DNA of 64,000 nucleotides from Azospirillum canadense (GCF_025961225.1 NZ_JAOQNG010000001.1:967001-1031000), one strand, 5' to 3'. Positions 6,731 through 14,783 are shown, counted from the stretch's first letter. Translations and numbers: made by a program. Notes: generated by a model from the letters alone, not told the origin.

Positions 6731-8776
6731 TCAGGCGTGGATGTCGACGCGGCCGGGGGCCAGCGTGACGGTGTAGGCGGCCTTCACATCTTCGACTTCA
6801 TCGCCGCCGCCAGAGCCGCCGCGGCCGCGTCGGCCATAGCCGCCGCCCTGGCGTCCCTCGTCCTGGAACGGGCTTCCGCCCTCGCCGCGCAGGCTGAAGT
6901 TGAGGCTGTTGCTGTCCGCCTTCAGTCCAGCGTCTTGCAAGGCCCGTTCCAGGTTGCGGCTGTCGCGCTGAAGAAGCTCCAGGGTCTGCGCCTTTTCCAC
7001 GGCGACCTGGGCGCTGACCCGGCCATCCGACGCGATCTCCAGCCGGATGTCGATGCGGCCAAGCTCGGTCGGGCGCAGGTTGATGGTGAAGCTGTCGTTG
7101 CCGTCCGCGACGTTCTTGCGCATGTGGACGGCCACCTGCTCCTGCACGCCCATGGGCAGGCCGGCCGACCCGCGCGAGGGGCGCAGGTGCGCCAGGGCGG
7201 CCGGCGCGTCCACGCCCGCCGCGGCGCGCGGCGCTTCCATGGCGGCGATGACCGGGTGCGTCGGGGTGGCGGCGGCATCGGCCGGCTTCGCGGCGTCCGG
7301 CGCGACCGCGCCATCGGCTTTCGCGGCTTCGGCCGCAGCGGCGAGGAAGGCGGACTGGGCCGTCCCCTTCGTCGAGTCGGGGCTCGGCGGCGGTGTGGGC
7401 TGGGCCTGCATCGCCGCGTTGTTCGGGGTCTGGCCGTCGCCCTTGGCCCCGGCGTCGGACTCGCCCTTGCTGCCGGGCTTCGCCGCGGCCTTCGCTTTCG
7501 CCGCGGCGGCCAGTTCCGCCAGCGATTGGGGAAGGGGCGTGTCGTCGGACGGCAGGGCGCTCGACGCCCCATCGCCATCCGTCGTCCCGGTCGCCGCCCC
7601 ATCCGCCGTCGTGGCCTTGGCATCGGCCGTTGCGCCATTTGCCGTGGCGGGGGTCTTGGCGTCGGCGCCCGCGGCTTCGGCGGCCTTGGCGAGCGCAGCC
7701 TTGAGATCCTCCGGCTTCAGGCCGTCGCCCTGGTGCGGATGCTTGCCGGCCTTGGTGCCGGCAACCCCGGTGGTCCCGTCGGTGGCCTGCGCCGCGGCTG
7801 CGCCGGCTCCGGCTTGGTTCTGCGTGGACGGCGTCCCCGCCAGGGCGGCCTGCTGCGCCGCGGCCAATTGCGCCGGGGTGAGCGGGGCGGCCGCGCCGGC
7901 TTCCCCGACGGGCGCGACCGCGTCCTTCTGCGCCGTCGCGGCATCGCTCGCGTCGGCGGTGCCCGTATCATCCACCGCCGCGCCCGGAGCCATCGCGAGC
8001 CCCAGGGCCAGCGCGGCGTTCGTGTCGGTCGCCGTGCAGGATTGGTCCGCGGAAACGACGGTGACCGTGGTTTCGGTGATCGTGAGGTTGACCTCCACCA
8101 CGACCGCATCGTCACTGTCATCGTCCTGGTCCGCGTCCGTTCCGCCGTCGTCTTCGGACGCGGCATTGGTCTGCGGAGCGACGGCGCCCGTGGCGTCCTG
8201 CGAGGCTGCCGCATCCGCGTCCTCATCGTCGGCGTCCTGGGCATCCTTGTCCTTGGCGACCTTCGCGGCCTTTCCGTCCTTGACCGCCTTCGCGTCGTTG
8301 GCCGCAGCGGCGTCCTTGGATCCCGCCTTCGGGTCCTTGCGGGCCGGCGGCTCTGCCTTGTCGGCGACCGGCCGTGCGGAGTCGCGCGGGGCGGCGTCCG
8401 CCGCAGCGTCCTTGGGGTCCGCTTTCGGCTCGGGGCGCGGCGGCTCCTCGCGGCGCACGGCTTGCGGCGTGGCGGCGGCCGGGCGGGGGCGGGCCGGTTC
8501 CAGGCGGGCTGCCCGTGTGTCTGCTGCCCGTGTGTCTGCTGCTCGTGTGTCCGCCGCCTTGCGGTCGGCGGCCTTGCGGTCGGCCGCTTCCGCGGCGGCC
8601 TGCTCCTGGTCGCGCTTGCGGGCCGCGGCGTCGCTGAGGATGCGGTCCATCATCGACGCGAATGCGTCGGTGCGGGCGTTGCCGCCCTGGTGGGCGCCCT
8701 GGCTGCTGGCTTGGCCGGCCGCCTGGCTTTGGGCAAGGCTGTCGAACGCGGACGCGATCTTCGAGGGGATGTCCAT
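6731..8776 (-). CDS. fliK: FliK, flagellar hook-length control protein
   Basis: This 681-aa protein is a secreted molecular ruler that switches export specificity once the hook reaches full length. Its middle is a very long Ala/Pro/Asp/Lys-rich region. The C-terminal Flg_hook domain carries the family core (FTINLRPTELGRIDIRLE, then VSAQVAVEKAQTLELLQRDS). ATG at 8776 is chosen because AAGGAAC precedes it and homologues begin near MDIPSKIA; an upstream ATG at 8833 would lie inside the sigma-54 promoter. Five tandem 15-bp units near the N-terminus vary the ruler region. flgD follows in the same operon. Confidence 0.9.
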   Translation of the reverse strand: MDIPSKIASAFDSLAQSQAAGQASSQGAHQGGNARTDAFASMMDRILSDAAARKRDQEQAAAEAADRKAADRKAADTRAADTRAADTRAARLEPARPRPAAATPQAVRREEPPRPEPKADPKDAAADAAPRDSARPVADKAEPPARKDPKAGSKDAAAANDAKAVKDGKAAKVAKDKDAQDADDEDADAAASQDATGAVAPQTNAASEDDGGTDADQDDDSDDAVVVEVNLTITETTVTVVSADQSCTATDTNAALALGLAMAPGAAVDDTGTADASDAATAQKDAVAPVGEAGAAAPLTPAQLAAAQQAALAGTPSTQNQAGAGAAAAQATDGTTGVAGTKAGKHPHQGDGLKPEDLKAALAKAAEAAGADAKTPATANGATADAKATTADGAATGTTDGDGASSALPSDDTPLPQSLAELAAAAKAKAAAKPGSKGESDAGAKGDGQTPNNAAMQAQPTPPPSPDSTKGTAQSAFLAAAAEAAKADGAVAPDAAKPADAAATPTHPVIAAMEAPRAAAGVDAPAALAHLRPSRGSAGLPMGVQEQVAVHMRKNVADGNDSFTINLRPTELGRIDIRLEIASDGRVSAQVAVEKAQTLELLQRDSRNLERALQDAGLKADSNSLNFSLRGEGGSPFQDEGRQGGGYGRRGRGGSGGGDEVEDVKAAYTVTLAPGRVDIHA
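8508..8582 (-). repeat. Five tandem 15-bp repeats inside fliK
   Basis: Five consecutive 15-bp units, three like gctgcccgtgtgtct and two like gccgccttgcggtcg, encode repeated pentapeptides of the ADTRA / ADRKA kind in the N-terminal part of FliK. Whole-codon unit length means gain or loss of units keeps the frame. Confidence 0.8.
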
Positions 8777-8815
8777 GGGCCAGGTTCCTTGCGGGAGCAA
8801 CGCTTCCCCGGGACT

Positions 8816-8833
8816 AAGCAACTCTGGGGCCAA
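8816..8833 (-). promoter_or_regulatory. Sigma-54 type promoter of fliK-flgD
   Basis: The minus strand reads TTGGCCCCAGAGTTGCTT. The GG at -24 and GC at -12 are exactly 10 nt apart and the -12 half is the ideal TTGCT, with one change (A to C) in the TGGCAC half. The start would be near 8806, about 30 nt before the fliK ATG. Two enhancer-like palindromes lie about 60-95 bp upstream at 8891-8929. Confidence 0.75.
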
Positions 8834-8890
8834 CTGGGAGGAGCGCCGGTCCCCGGTGTTTCAGCGAAAATCCGCCGCCGGCCGGCGGTG

Positions 8891-8929
8891 CCCGGCAGTT
8901 CCCGCCGGGAGTCGGCAAATTCCGCCGGG
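8891..8929. promoter_or_regulatory. Twin FlbD-like enhancer palindromes upstream of fliK
   Basis: Two GGC-N7-GCC palindromes, CCCGGCAGTTCCCGCCGGG (8891-8909) and GTCGGCAAATTCCGCCGGG (8911-8929), repeat at exactly 20 bp. Their shape recalls the Caulobacter ftr elements bound by the NtrC-like activator FlbD. Similar palindromes occur upstream of flgI and flgF. The binding protein is inferred; no flbD gene is in the window. Confidence 0.6.
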
Positions 8930-8972
8930 TCGGCCCTGCCGTTTCTGCCGCCCGGACGCCTTACGCGGACAT

Positions 8973-9003
8973 AAAAAAGGGGCCGCCCTGGAAAGGCGGC
9001 CCC
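8973..9003 (-). terminator. Intrinsic terminator of the flgI-flgJ-flbY-like operon
   Basis: On the minus strand a perfect 9-bp stem GGGGCCGCC / GGCGGCCCC with a 7-nt loop runs into six T. It lies 38 nt after the stop of the gene at 9042 and separates that operon from the fliK promoter. Confidence 0.9.
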
Positions 9004-9041
9004 TGGTCTCGGTGCGGGCCTTGCTCCGGCGGTGTTTCCGG

Positions 9042-9557
9042 CTACAGCCGCGTGTTCAGCGTGGCCGAGGTGGCCGGCCCGTGGGTCGGGACGACGTAGG
9101 TGCTGCGCGGCGGGATCGGGGAGCCGTAGGCGACCGTCGTCACCTGGCGGGCGTGGTTGATGGCGTTGACGACCGTGTCCACCAGGATCTTCTGCGCCCC
9201 GCTGTTGCGGCGCAGAACGTCCGCATTCTCGGCGGAGGCGTCGTACAGGTCGCGCGTCGCGCCGCGCAGCTTGGCCTTGGTGTCGTCGGGCAGGTTCGCC
9301 ATGCCCTCGCGGTCCACCCGCAGCAGGCGCGAGACCTCCTCGTAGACCAGCATCATCGGCTGCTTTTCCTTGGCGAGCCGGGCCAGTTCCGCCGTGTTGC
9401 AGCGGCGCTCCACCGCCTCCGCCTCGCGGCGCAGGTTGGCGCTCAGGCGGCCCATCAGCTCGATCAGGGCAGCCGCGCGCTCCTCGGCGTTGTTCGGCAG
9501 GTTGGCGGACGGCGCCTTCTTGCCGGGCTGCGGGAAACGGACATCGACCTTATCCAT
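9042..9557 (-). CDS. FlgN/FlbY-like flagellar protein
   Basis: The 171-aa soluble, helical protein has a FlgN-like pattern: EERAAALIELMGRLSANL, RLAKEKQPMMLVYEEV, then a helix ending SGAQKILVDTVVNAIN. FlgN-type proteins chaperone the hook-junction proteins FlgK and FlgL. In Caulobacter a comparable gene near flgI and flgJ is called flbY. ATG at 9557 overlaps the flgJ stop by 8 bp, which indicates translational coupling. Family membership is inferred from pattern and context, so no symbol is given. It is last in its operon, followed by a strong terminator. Confidence 0.65.
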   Translation of the reverse strand: MDKVDVRFPQPGKKAPSANLPNNAEERAAALIELMGRLSANLRREAEAVERRCNTAELARLAKEKQPMMLVYEEVSRLLRVDREGMANLPDDTKAKLRGATRDLYDASAENADVLRRNSGAQKILVDTVVNAINHARQVTTVAYGSPIPPRSTYVVPTHGPATSATLNTRL

Positions 9558-9936
9558 GGTTGACCTCCTGGGCGCGCAGAAGCTCGCGGTAGACCTGGTC
9601 GGCGATGCCGAAACCGCCGCGGTGGTTGACCTGCTTGGCGTATTGCTCGGTGAGCATGGAGCGGAACATCTCTTCGCCGTGCCCGCCGCCGAAGGTCTCG
9701 TCGACCTCGATGCCGTCAAACATGTGGCCCAGCATCTGGGAGACGAAGACGTTCTCGAAATCGTCGGCGGCCTTGCGGATCTGGGCGTGGGTTTGGGCGC
9801 GCTTGGCGGGATCCGCCTTGCTGTCGTCCAGAACGGCGCTCCGGGCACCCTGCGCGGCGCGCTCGGCCAGCGCCGGCATGCCCAACGCCGATATACGGGG
9901 GGTGGGAAGGCTGGGAAGGGGGAGGGCCGTGTCCAT
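9550..9936 (-). CDS. flgJ: FlgJ-type rod-binding protein (no muramidase domain)
   Basis: The 128-aa protein matches only the N-terminal rod-binding domain of FlgJ, with FENVFVSQMLGHMFDGIEVDE followed by GGGHGEEMFRSMLTEQYA. It lacks the C-terminal glucosaminidase domain of enterobacterial FlgJ, which is normal for alphaproteobacteria, where the gene is also called cheL. It would help rod assembly in the periplasm while a separate enzyme opens the wall. Its ATG overlaps the flgI stop (TGATG), so the two are translationally coupled. Confidence 0.85.
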   Translation of the reverse strand: MDTALPLPSLPTPRISALGMPALAERAAQGARSAVLDDSKADPAKRAQTHAQIRKAADDFENVFVSQMLGHMFDGIEVDETFGGGHGEEMFRSMLTEQYAKQVNHRGGFGIADQVYRELLRAQEVNHG

Positions 9937-11081
9937 CAGATCACCTCGATTTCCGCTTGCAGGGCGCCGGCGGCCTTGATCGATTGCAGGATGGCGATCA
10001 TGTCGCGCGGGCCCACTCCCAGCGCATTCAAGGATTGTACCAACTCCTGGAGCGTGACCCCGGAATTCATCACGGCGAGGCGGTTGTTGGACTGGTCGTC
10101 CACCTGGATGTCGGTGCGCGGCACCACCGCGGTCTGGCCCTGGCTGAAGGGGCCGGGCTGGCTGACCTGCGGCGTCTCGGTCACGCGGATCGTCAGGTTG
10201 CCCTGGGCGATGGCGACGGTGGAGATGCGGACGTTCTCGCCCATCACGATGACGCCGGACTTCTCGTCGACCACCACGCGGGCGACCTGGTCCGGGGTGA
10301 TGCGCAGCTGCTCGATCTCGGTGATCAGGCCGACGATGTCGCCACGGCGGGCCTCCGGCACGGTCAGCAGCACCGACGACGGGTCGGTGGCCTGGGCGCG
10401 GTTGCCGCGCAGCTGCATGTTGATGGCGGTCGCCACGCGCTGGGCCGTGGTGAAGTCGGGGTTGCGCAGGGACAGGCGCAGCACCGGCAGCTCGGCCAGC
10501 GAGAACTGGATCTCGCGCTCCACGATGGCGCCCGACGAAATGCGACCCGAGGTCGGCACGCCGCGCGTCACGCTGGCGCCCTGACCCTGGGCGGAGAAGC
10601 CGGACACGGCGATCGGCCCCTGGCCCACGGCGTAGACCTCGCCATCGGCGCCCAGAAGCGGGGTGACCAGCAGCGTGCCGCCCAGCAGGCTCTTGCTGTC
10701 GCCCATGGCCGACACCGTCACGTCGATGCGCGTGCCCTGGGCGGCATAGGGCGGCAGGGTTGCGGTCACCATCACCGCCGCCACGTTCTTGGTGCGCAGG
10801 TTGGTGCCGCGGGTGTTGACGCCCATCCGTTCCAGCATGCCGACCAGGCTCTGCTCGGTGAAGGGGGAGTTGTTCAGGCTGTCGCCCGTGCCGTTCAGGC
10901 CGACCACCAGGCCGTAGCCAATCAGCATGTTGTCGCGCACGCCCTCCACGTCCACGACGTCCTTGATCCGCGCCGACGAGGCGACGGCATGATGCGGCAG
11001 CGCCACGAGCGCGGCGATCAGCAGGGCGGCGGCCAGCAGTTCGGTGGCGGAGCGGAACAGGGCAGCGGCTCGGGTCGGCAT
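9936..11081 (-). CDS. flgI: FlgI, flagellar P-ring protein precursor
   Basis: The 381-aa protein forms the periplasmic P ring around the rod. It has an N-terminal secretion signal (hydrophobic core about residues 14-34, ending near HAVASSARIKD), then the diagnostic GYGLVVGLNGTGD and FTEQSLVGMLERMGV. ATG at 11081 is chosen because it starts the signal peptide; the frame stays open upstream through the promoter region. It leads the operon flgI-flgJ-flbY-like. A sigma-54 like promoter lies 35-51 bp upstream. Confidence 0.96.
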   Translation of the reverse strand: MPTRAAALFRSATELLAAALLIAALVALPHHAVASSARIKDVVDVEGVRDNMLIGYGLVVGLNGTGDSLNNSPFTEQSLVGMLERMGVNTRGTNLRTKNVAAVMVTATLPPYAAQGTRIDVTVSAMGDSKSLLGGTLLVTPLLGADGEVYAVGQGPIAVSGFSAQGQGASVTRGVPTSGRISSGAIVEREIQFSLAELPVLRLSLRNPDFTTAQRVATAINMQLRGNRAQATDPSSVLLTVPEARRGDIVGLITEIEQLRITPDQVARVVVDEKSGVIVMGENVRISTVAIAQGNLTIRVTETPQVSQPGPFSQGQTAVVPRTDIQVDDQSNNRLAVMNSGVTLQELVQSLNALGVGPRDMIAILQSIKAAGALQAEIEVI

Positions 11082-11115
11082 GGCGGGGGCACTCCACAAC
11101 GGGTGCCCGGGTCCA

Positions 11116-11132
11116 TACAAAAGCCGTGCCAG
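11116..11132 (-). promoter_or_regulatory. Sigma-54 like promoter of flgI (non-canonical -12)
   Basis: The minus strand reads TGGCACG-N4-TTGT. The -24 half is perfect (TGGCACG) and the spacing is correct, but the -12 dinucleotide is GT rather than GC. The start would be near 11106, about 25 nt before the flgI ATG. A FlbD-like palindrome lies about 110 bp further upstream at 11241. Confidence 0.5.
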
Positions 11133-11240
11133 ATCAGTGGGGCGCAGACCAACCAAGGGGAGGCGGTGCCTCTTCCCCGGGCGCCATGGAGAAGTCCGGA
11201 AAAACGCACCGCGGATCACCGCTTTGTGTCACACAAACGA

Positions 11241-11255
11241 GGCAATTTTTGCCGG
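11241..11255. promoter_or_regulatory. FlbD-like palindrome between flgI and fliX
   Basis: GGC-AATTTTT-GCC-GG has the same GGC-N7-GCC spacing as the sites upstream of fliK (8891, 8911) and flgF (19917). It is placed to activate flgI, and it also lies 14 bp before the CtrA-like box that faces fliX, so it could act on both genes. Confidence 0.5.
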
Positions 11256-11268
11256 ATTGCGGCAAGCC

Positions 11269-11283
11269 TTGACCAGATGTTAA
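11269..11283. promoter_or_regulatory. CtrA-like box upstream of fliX
   Basis: TTGA-N7-TTAA differs in one base from TTAA-N7-TTAA. It lies 50 bp upstream of the fliX ATG at 11333. CtrA control of fliX is established in Caulobacter; here it is inferred from the site. Confidence 0.5.
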
Positions 11284-11332
11284 TGTCAATCCATCTAGAG
11301 TGTCAGAATTACCGAAACCGGTTGCACGGAAC

Positions 11333-11749
11333 ATGAAAGTCGAAGGCCCCGGAAAACTTCGCGGCAGCTCCTCGGTCCGGCGCACCGGAAAGTCCGAGGG
11401 CTCGTCCGGCGCATCCTTCTCAAAGCAGCTCGTCGGCGAGACGGGGGCTGCGGCGGGGGTGCATGCGTCGGCGCCGCTGGCCGGCATCGCCAGCGTGCTG
11501 GCGCTGCAGGAGGTCGACGACGCCGCGGCCCGCGAGTCGCGCGGCAAGATGCGCGCGGAAGACATGCTCGACAAGTTGGAGGAGATCCAGCACGGCCTTC
11601 TGGCCGGCACCCTGTCGGCGCAGAAGCTGATGGATCTCGCCAAGGTGGTCCAGTCGCGCCGCGCCCAGGTCGACGACCCCAAGCTTGCCGAAATCCTGGA
11701 CCAAATCGACCTGCGCGCGCAGGTCGAGTTGGCGAAATTCACGCCCTGA
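11333..11749 (+). CDS. fliX: FliX, class II flagellar assembly regulator
   Basis: The 138-aa protein matches FliX, with MKVEGPGKLRGSSSVRR at the start and ADMLDKLEEIQHGLLAGTLS followed by LDQIDLRAQVELAKF at the end. In Caulobacter, FliX links completion of the early basal body to activity of the sigma-54 activator FlbD. ATG at 11333 is chosen because FliX proteins start at this MKV; an upstream GTG at 11300 is unlikely. It is divergent from flgI, as in Caulobacter, with CtrA-like and FlbD-like sites between them. Confidence 0.9.
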   Translation: MKVEGPGKLRGSSSVRRTGKSEGSSGASFSKQLVGETGAAAGVHASAPLAGIASVLALQEVDDAAARESRGKMRAEDMLDKLEEIQHGLLAGTLSAQKLMDLAKVVQSRRAQVDDPKLAEILDQIDLRAQVELAKFTP

Positions 11750-11933
11750 CCGCGAAGCCTACGCCCGGCCGTTCCGCATCGGCCATTCGGCCGGGCCCGA
11801 CGCGTCTGCCAAGTCTTTGCATCTCAAAGAGTTTGTTCGCGTTCCGCAGGGCGAACCGCGGGGTTGCGATTGCCGATCCGGCTACCTATACTCCGCGCCG
11901 CCCGGATCACCCTTTTGCGTTGGATGCTCTCGG

Positions 11934-12353
11934 ATGACGTCGCCGCTTCTGCCCAAGGACTACACTCCGTCGGAAGACGAAGAGTTCATGAATCCCGTCA
12001 TGCGGGAGTATTTCCGCCAGAAGCTGCTGCGCTGGCGCGCTGAGCTTCTGCAGGAATCCAACGAGACGCTGAACAGCCTCCAGGAAGGTGGCATTCAGGA
12101 GCCGGACATCGCCGACCGCGCGTCGGCGGAAACCGACCGGGCGTTGGAACTCCGCACCCGCGACCGCGAGCGCAAGCTGATCTCCAAGATCGACGCGGCG
12201 CTGGAGCGGCTCCAGAACGGGGAATACGGCTACTGCGAGGAAACGGGGGAGCCGATCGCGGTCCGCCGCCTCGACGCCCGTCCCATCGCCACGCTGAGCC
12301 TCGAAGCCCAGGAGCGCCACGAGCGCCTGGAGCGCACCCAGCGCGACGACTGA
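11934..12353 (+). CDS. dksA: DksA-family RNA polymerase-binding regulator (zinc-poor type)
   Basis: The 139-aa protein works with ppGpp in the RNA polymerase secondary channel. It has the DksA coiled coil (REYFRQKLLRWRAELL; acidic EPDIADRASAETD at the tip) and a globular end with GEYGYCEETGEPI and ARPIATLSLEAQERHE. Of the four zinc-binding cysteines of E. coli DksA only the first remains; the others are Thr, Ser and Ala. It therefore probably folds without zinc, as reported for Pseudomonas DksA2. ATG at 11934 begins the conserved domain. A hairpin terminator follows. Confidence 0.9.
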   Translation: MTSPLLPKDYTPSEDEEFMNPVMREYFRQKLLRWRAELLQESNETLNSLQEGGIQEPDIADRASAETDRALELRTRDRERKLISKIDAALERLQNGEYGYCEETGEPIAVRRLDARPIATLSLEAQERHERLERTQRDD

Positions 12354-12386
12354 CGGCGGGTTTCCGCCAGTTGATCCGAAGAGCGA

Positions 12387-14783
12387 TCAGCCCTCCGCCG
12401 GCACCGGCGGGGGGCTTTCTTCGTGGGCGAAAACCGTGCCTCCGCTGGCAAGCGCGTCGATCCGGCGCAGGGTGTCGGCGTGCCGTTCGCCGGCGCGCAG
12501 TCCGGCGCGCGCCAGCCCGACGAATCGCGGCCCGAAGTCCTGCCGCTCCTCGCACTCCCGCAAGGCCTCCTCGATCGCGGCCAGCTCGGCGTTGAGCCCG
12601 GCCAATTGGGCGCGCAGGGCGCGCAGGTCGGTGGTCGCCGGCAGGTGGCAGGCGGCGCTGCGCTCCAGCGCGGCGAGGTCGGCCTCCAGGCTGTGCCGGA
12701 TCGCCGCATCGTCGGTGTCGGCCAAGCGCAGTTCCAGAGTCGTGATGCGGTCCAGCAGTTCCCCGGGGCCGACCGCGACCGTGATCGTGGGGGGCTTGTT
12801 CCCCTCCTTGGCCCCCAGCTTTGCGGACGCGAGTCGGGCCAGCTTCTTGGCCATCCGGGCGAACACCGCGTCCCAGTCCCCGATGGCCGGCTGCCGGAAC
12901 AGCCGCATGGACGGGTACCAGGGGCTGTCCTCCCGGTCGCGCAGCCAGCGCCAGTCCGCGGCGAAAGGCAGCAGCATCCAGACCGGCCGGCCGAGCATCC
13001 CGGCCAGATGGGCGACCGAGGTGTCCACGCTGACCAGCAGATCCAGCGCGGCCAGCGCTGCCGCCGTGTCGGTCCAGTCGCGGAGGTCGGGGCCGAGCGG
13101 CGTGACGACGTCGCCCAGCGCCTCAAGCACCGCCGTGTCGGTTGGGCGCACATCCTTCTGGAGCGCGTAGAAGCGGACGCCGCGAATCCGCAGCCAGAGC
13201 GCCAACCGGTCGAGCGGGATGGACCGGTTGTGGTCGTTCTTGTGCGATGGGTTGCCCGCCCAGACGATGCCGACGCGCAGCGGGCCATCCGGTATGCGGG
13301 CGCGCCAGCGGTCCACGCGGTCCGGCGCGGCGCCCATCAGGGGCAGCGGGGCGGGGATCGTCTCCAGCGTCGTGGCGAAGGCGCGCGGCAGGCTCATCAG
13401 TGGGCACTGGGCGTCGCAGGGGGGCAGGGGATCGCCCCCGGCTACCAGCGTCACGCCAGGCATCGGGCTGAACAGGCCCTTCAGCGGGGGCGGCACCTCG
13501 AAGACGACGTTCCAGCCACGCTCCACCGCCATCGGGACGTAGCGCGCGAACTGGATCGTGTCGCCCAGCCCCTGCTCGCTGTGCAGCAGCAGCGTCCGGC
13601 CCTCGCCGCGCTCCCCGGTCCACAGCGGCTGCGCGAAGCCGCGCGCGTCGAGGCCCGTGCGCGGCCGGCGCCATTCGTAGGCCTCCCAGCCCTCGGCGAA
13701 GCGTCCTTCCAGCAGCAGGGTAAAGGCGCGGTTCAGATGCCCGTCCAGGTAGTCGGGGCGGGCCGCCAAGGCCCGGTGGTAGAACCGGAGGGCACCGAGG
13801 GAGTCCCCCAAGGATTGCAGCGAATTGGCGACATTGTTGAGAACCTCCGGCAAGTCGGGGTTCAGCAGCAGGGCGCGGCGGTGGGCGTCCAGCGCCGCGC
13901 TGCTGCGTCCCAGCGCCTGCAGCGTGTTGCCGAGGTTGTTGGCCGTCTCCGAGGCGTCGGGCTTCAGCCGGAGCGCGGTTCGATGGGCGGTCAGCGCCGC
14001 GTCGAAATCGCGCCGGTCCTGCAACGCGGTGCCGAGCAGGAAATGACCTTCCGCGTGGTCGGGGCGTAGGGCGAGCGTCCGGCGAAAGGCGGCGACCGCC
14101 TCGTCGGGGCTCTTAAGGTCGCGGAACACGTTCCCGAGGCCCTGCGCGGCGTCCGCATGGTCGGGTCGCAGCGCGAGCGCGGCGCGGAAGGCCACGACGG
14201 CCTCTGCCGGCCGCTTCAGCTTGCGCAGGGAGACGGCGAGGTCGTGATGGGCCTCGGGGTTGTCGGGAAAATGGCGCGTGGCTTCGCGGAAGGCGTCCGC
14301 CGCCTCTGCGATCCGGTCCAGCCGGAAGAGCGCGGTGCCGCGGTTGAAGAGGATGCTGGTGAAGGCGGGCTGGAGGGTCAGAGCGCGGCCGTAGGCGACA
14401 GCGGCCTCCTCCAGCCGATCCAGCGCCTTCAGGGCGTTGCCGAGGTTGTTCTGGGCTTCGGGGTAATCGGGGCGAAGGGCCAGCGCGTCCCGGTAGGCGG
14501 CCATCGCCTCCTCTGCGCGGCCTGCCCCCTGGAGTGCGTAGCCGAGATTGAAGAAATAGGCGGGGTCCTTCCGGATGGCGATGGCGTCGGTGATCAGCAC
14601 GGCCGAGCGCTCGAAGTCCCGGCGCTGGTAACAGGCGACCCCCAGCAGGTGCAGCGCCTCGCTGTTGCGCGGGTTCGTCTTCAGCAGCCGCGCGTAAATG
14701 GCCTCCGCGCCGGCGATGTCGCCAGCCCGATGGAACTCGATCGCCTGCGCAAGGTCGCGTGATTGCCTGTCCGTCGCCCGCAT
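12387..14783 (-). CDS. TPR-repeat glycosyltransferase-like protein with C-terminal DUF6165-like domain
   Basis: The 798-aa protein starts with about ten 34-residue TPR repeats (residues about 10-360, typified by AYFFNLGYALQGAGRAEEAM). A GT9/OGT-like glycosyltransferase half follows, with GLGDTIQFARYVPMA, VGIVWAGNPSHKND and LLVSVDTSVAHLAGMLG. The last 140 residues, beginning VAVGPGELLDRITTLELRL, resemble DUF6165, which is often a separate small protein in glycan loci. Flagellar neighbours suggest flagellin or surface-glycan glycosylation, but that is inference. ATG at 14783 avoids an unsupported 22-residue extension. Confidence 0.78.
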   Translation of the reverse strand: MRATDRQSRDLAQAIEFHRAGDIAGAEAIYARLLKTNPRNSEALHLLGVACYQRRDFERSAVLITDAIAIRKDPAYFFNLGYALQGAGRAEEAMAAYRDALALRPDYPEAQNNLGNALKALDRLEEAAVAYGRALTLQPAFTSILFNRGTALFRLDRIAEAADAFREATRHFPDNPEAHHDLAVSLRKLKRPAEAVVAFRAALALRPDHADAAQGLGNVFRDLKSPDEAVAAFRRTLALRPDHAEGHFLLGTALQDRRDFDAALTAHRTALRLKPDASETANNLGNTLQALGRSSAALDAHRRALLLNPDLPEVLNNVANSLQSLGDSLGALRFYHRALAARPDYLDGHLNRAFTLLLEGRFAEGWEAYEWRRPRTGLDARGFAQPLWTGERGEGRTLLLHSEQGLGDTIQFARYVPMAVERGWNVVFEVPPPLKGLFSPMPGVTLVAGGDPLPPCDAQCPLMSLPRAFATTLETIPAPLPLMGAAPDRVDRWRARIPDGPLRVGIVWAGNPSHKNDHNRSIPLDRLALWLRIRGVRFYALQKDVRPTDTAVLEALGDVVTPLGPDLRDWTDTAAALAALDLLVSVDTSVAHLAGMLGRPVWMLLPFAADWRWLRDREDSPWYPSMRLFRQPAIGDWDAVFARMAKKLARLASAKLGAKEGNKPPTITVAVGPGELLDRITTLELRLADTDDAAIRHSLEADLAALERSAACHLPATTDLRALRAQLAGLNAELAAIEEALRECEERQDFGPRFVGLARAGLRAGERHADTLRRIDALASGGTVFAHEESPPPVPAEG
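12389..12420 (+). terminator. Intrinsic terminator after dksA
   Basis: A 13-bp stem AGCCCTCCGCCGG / CCGGCGGGGGGCT with a 2-nt loop and one G-U pair is followed by TTCTT. It overlaps the last codons of the convergent gene ending at 12387. The tight loop and short T tract make it moderate in strength. Confidence 0.6.

Noticed and set aside
6674..8974. 766-aa plus-strand frame opposite fliK
   Set aside because: It is Arg/Gly-rich and antisense to fliK, and overlaps the fliK promoter. No family signature.
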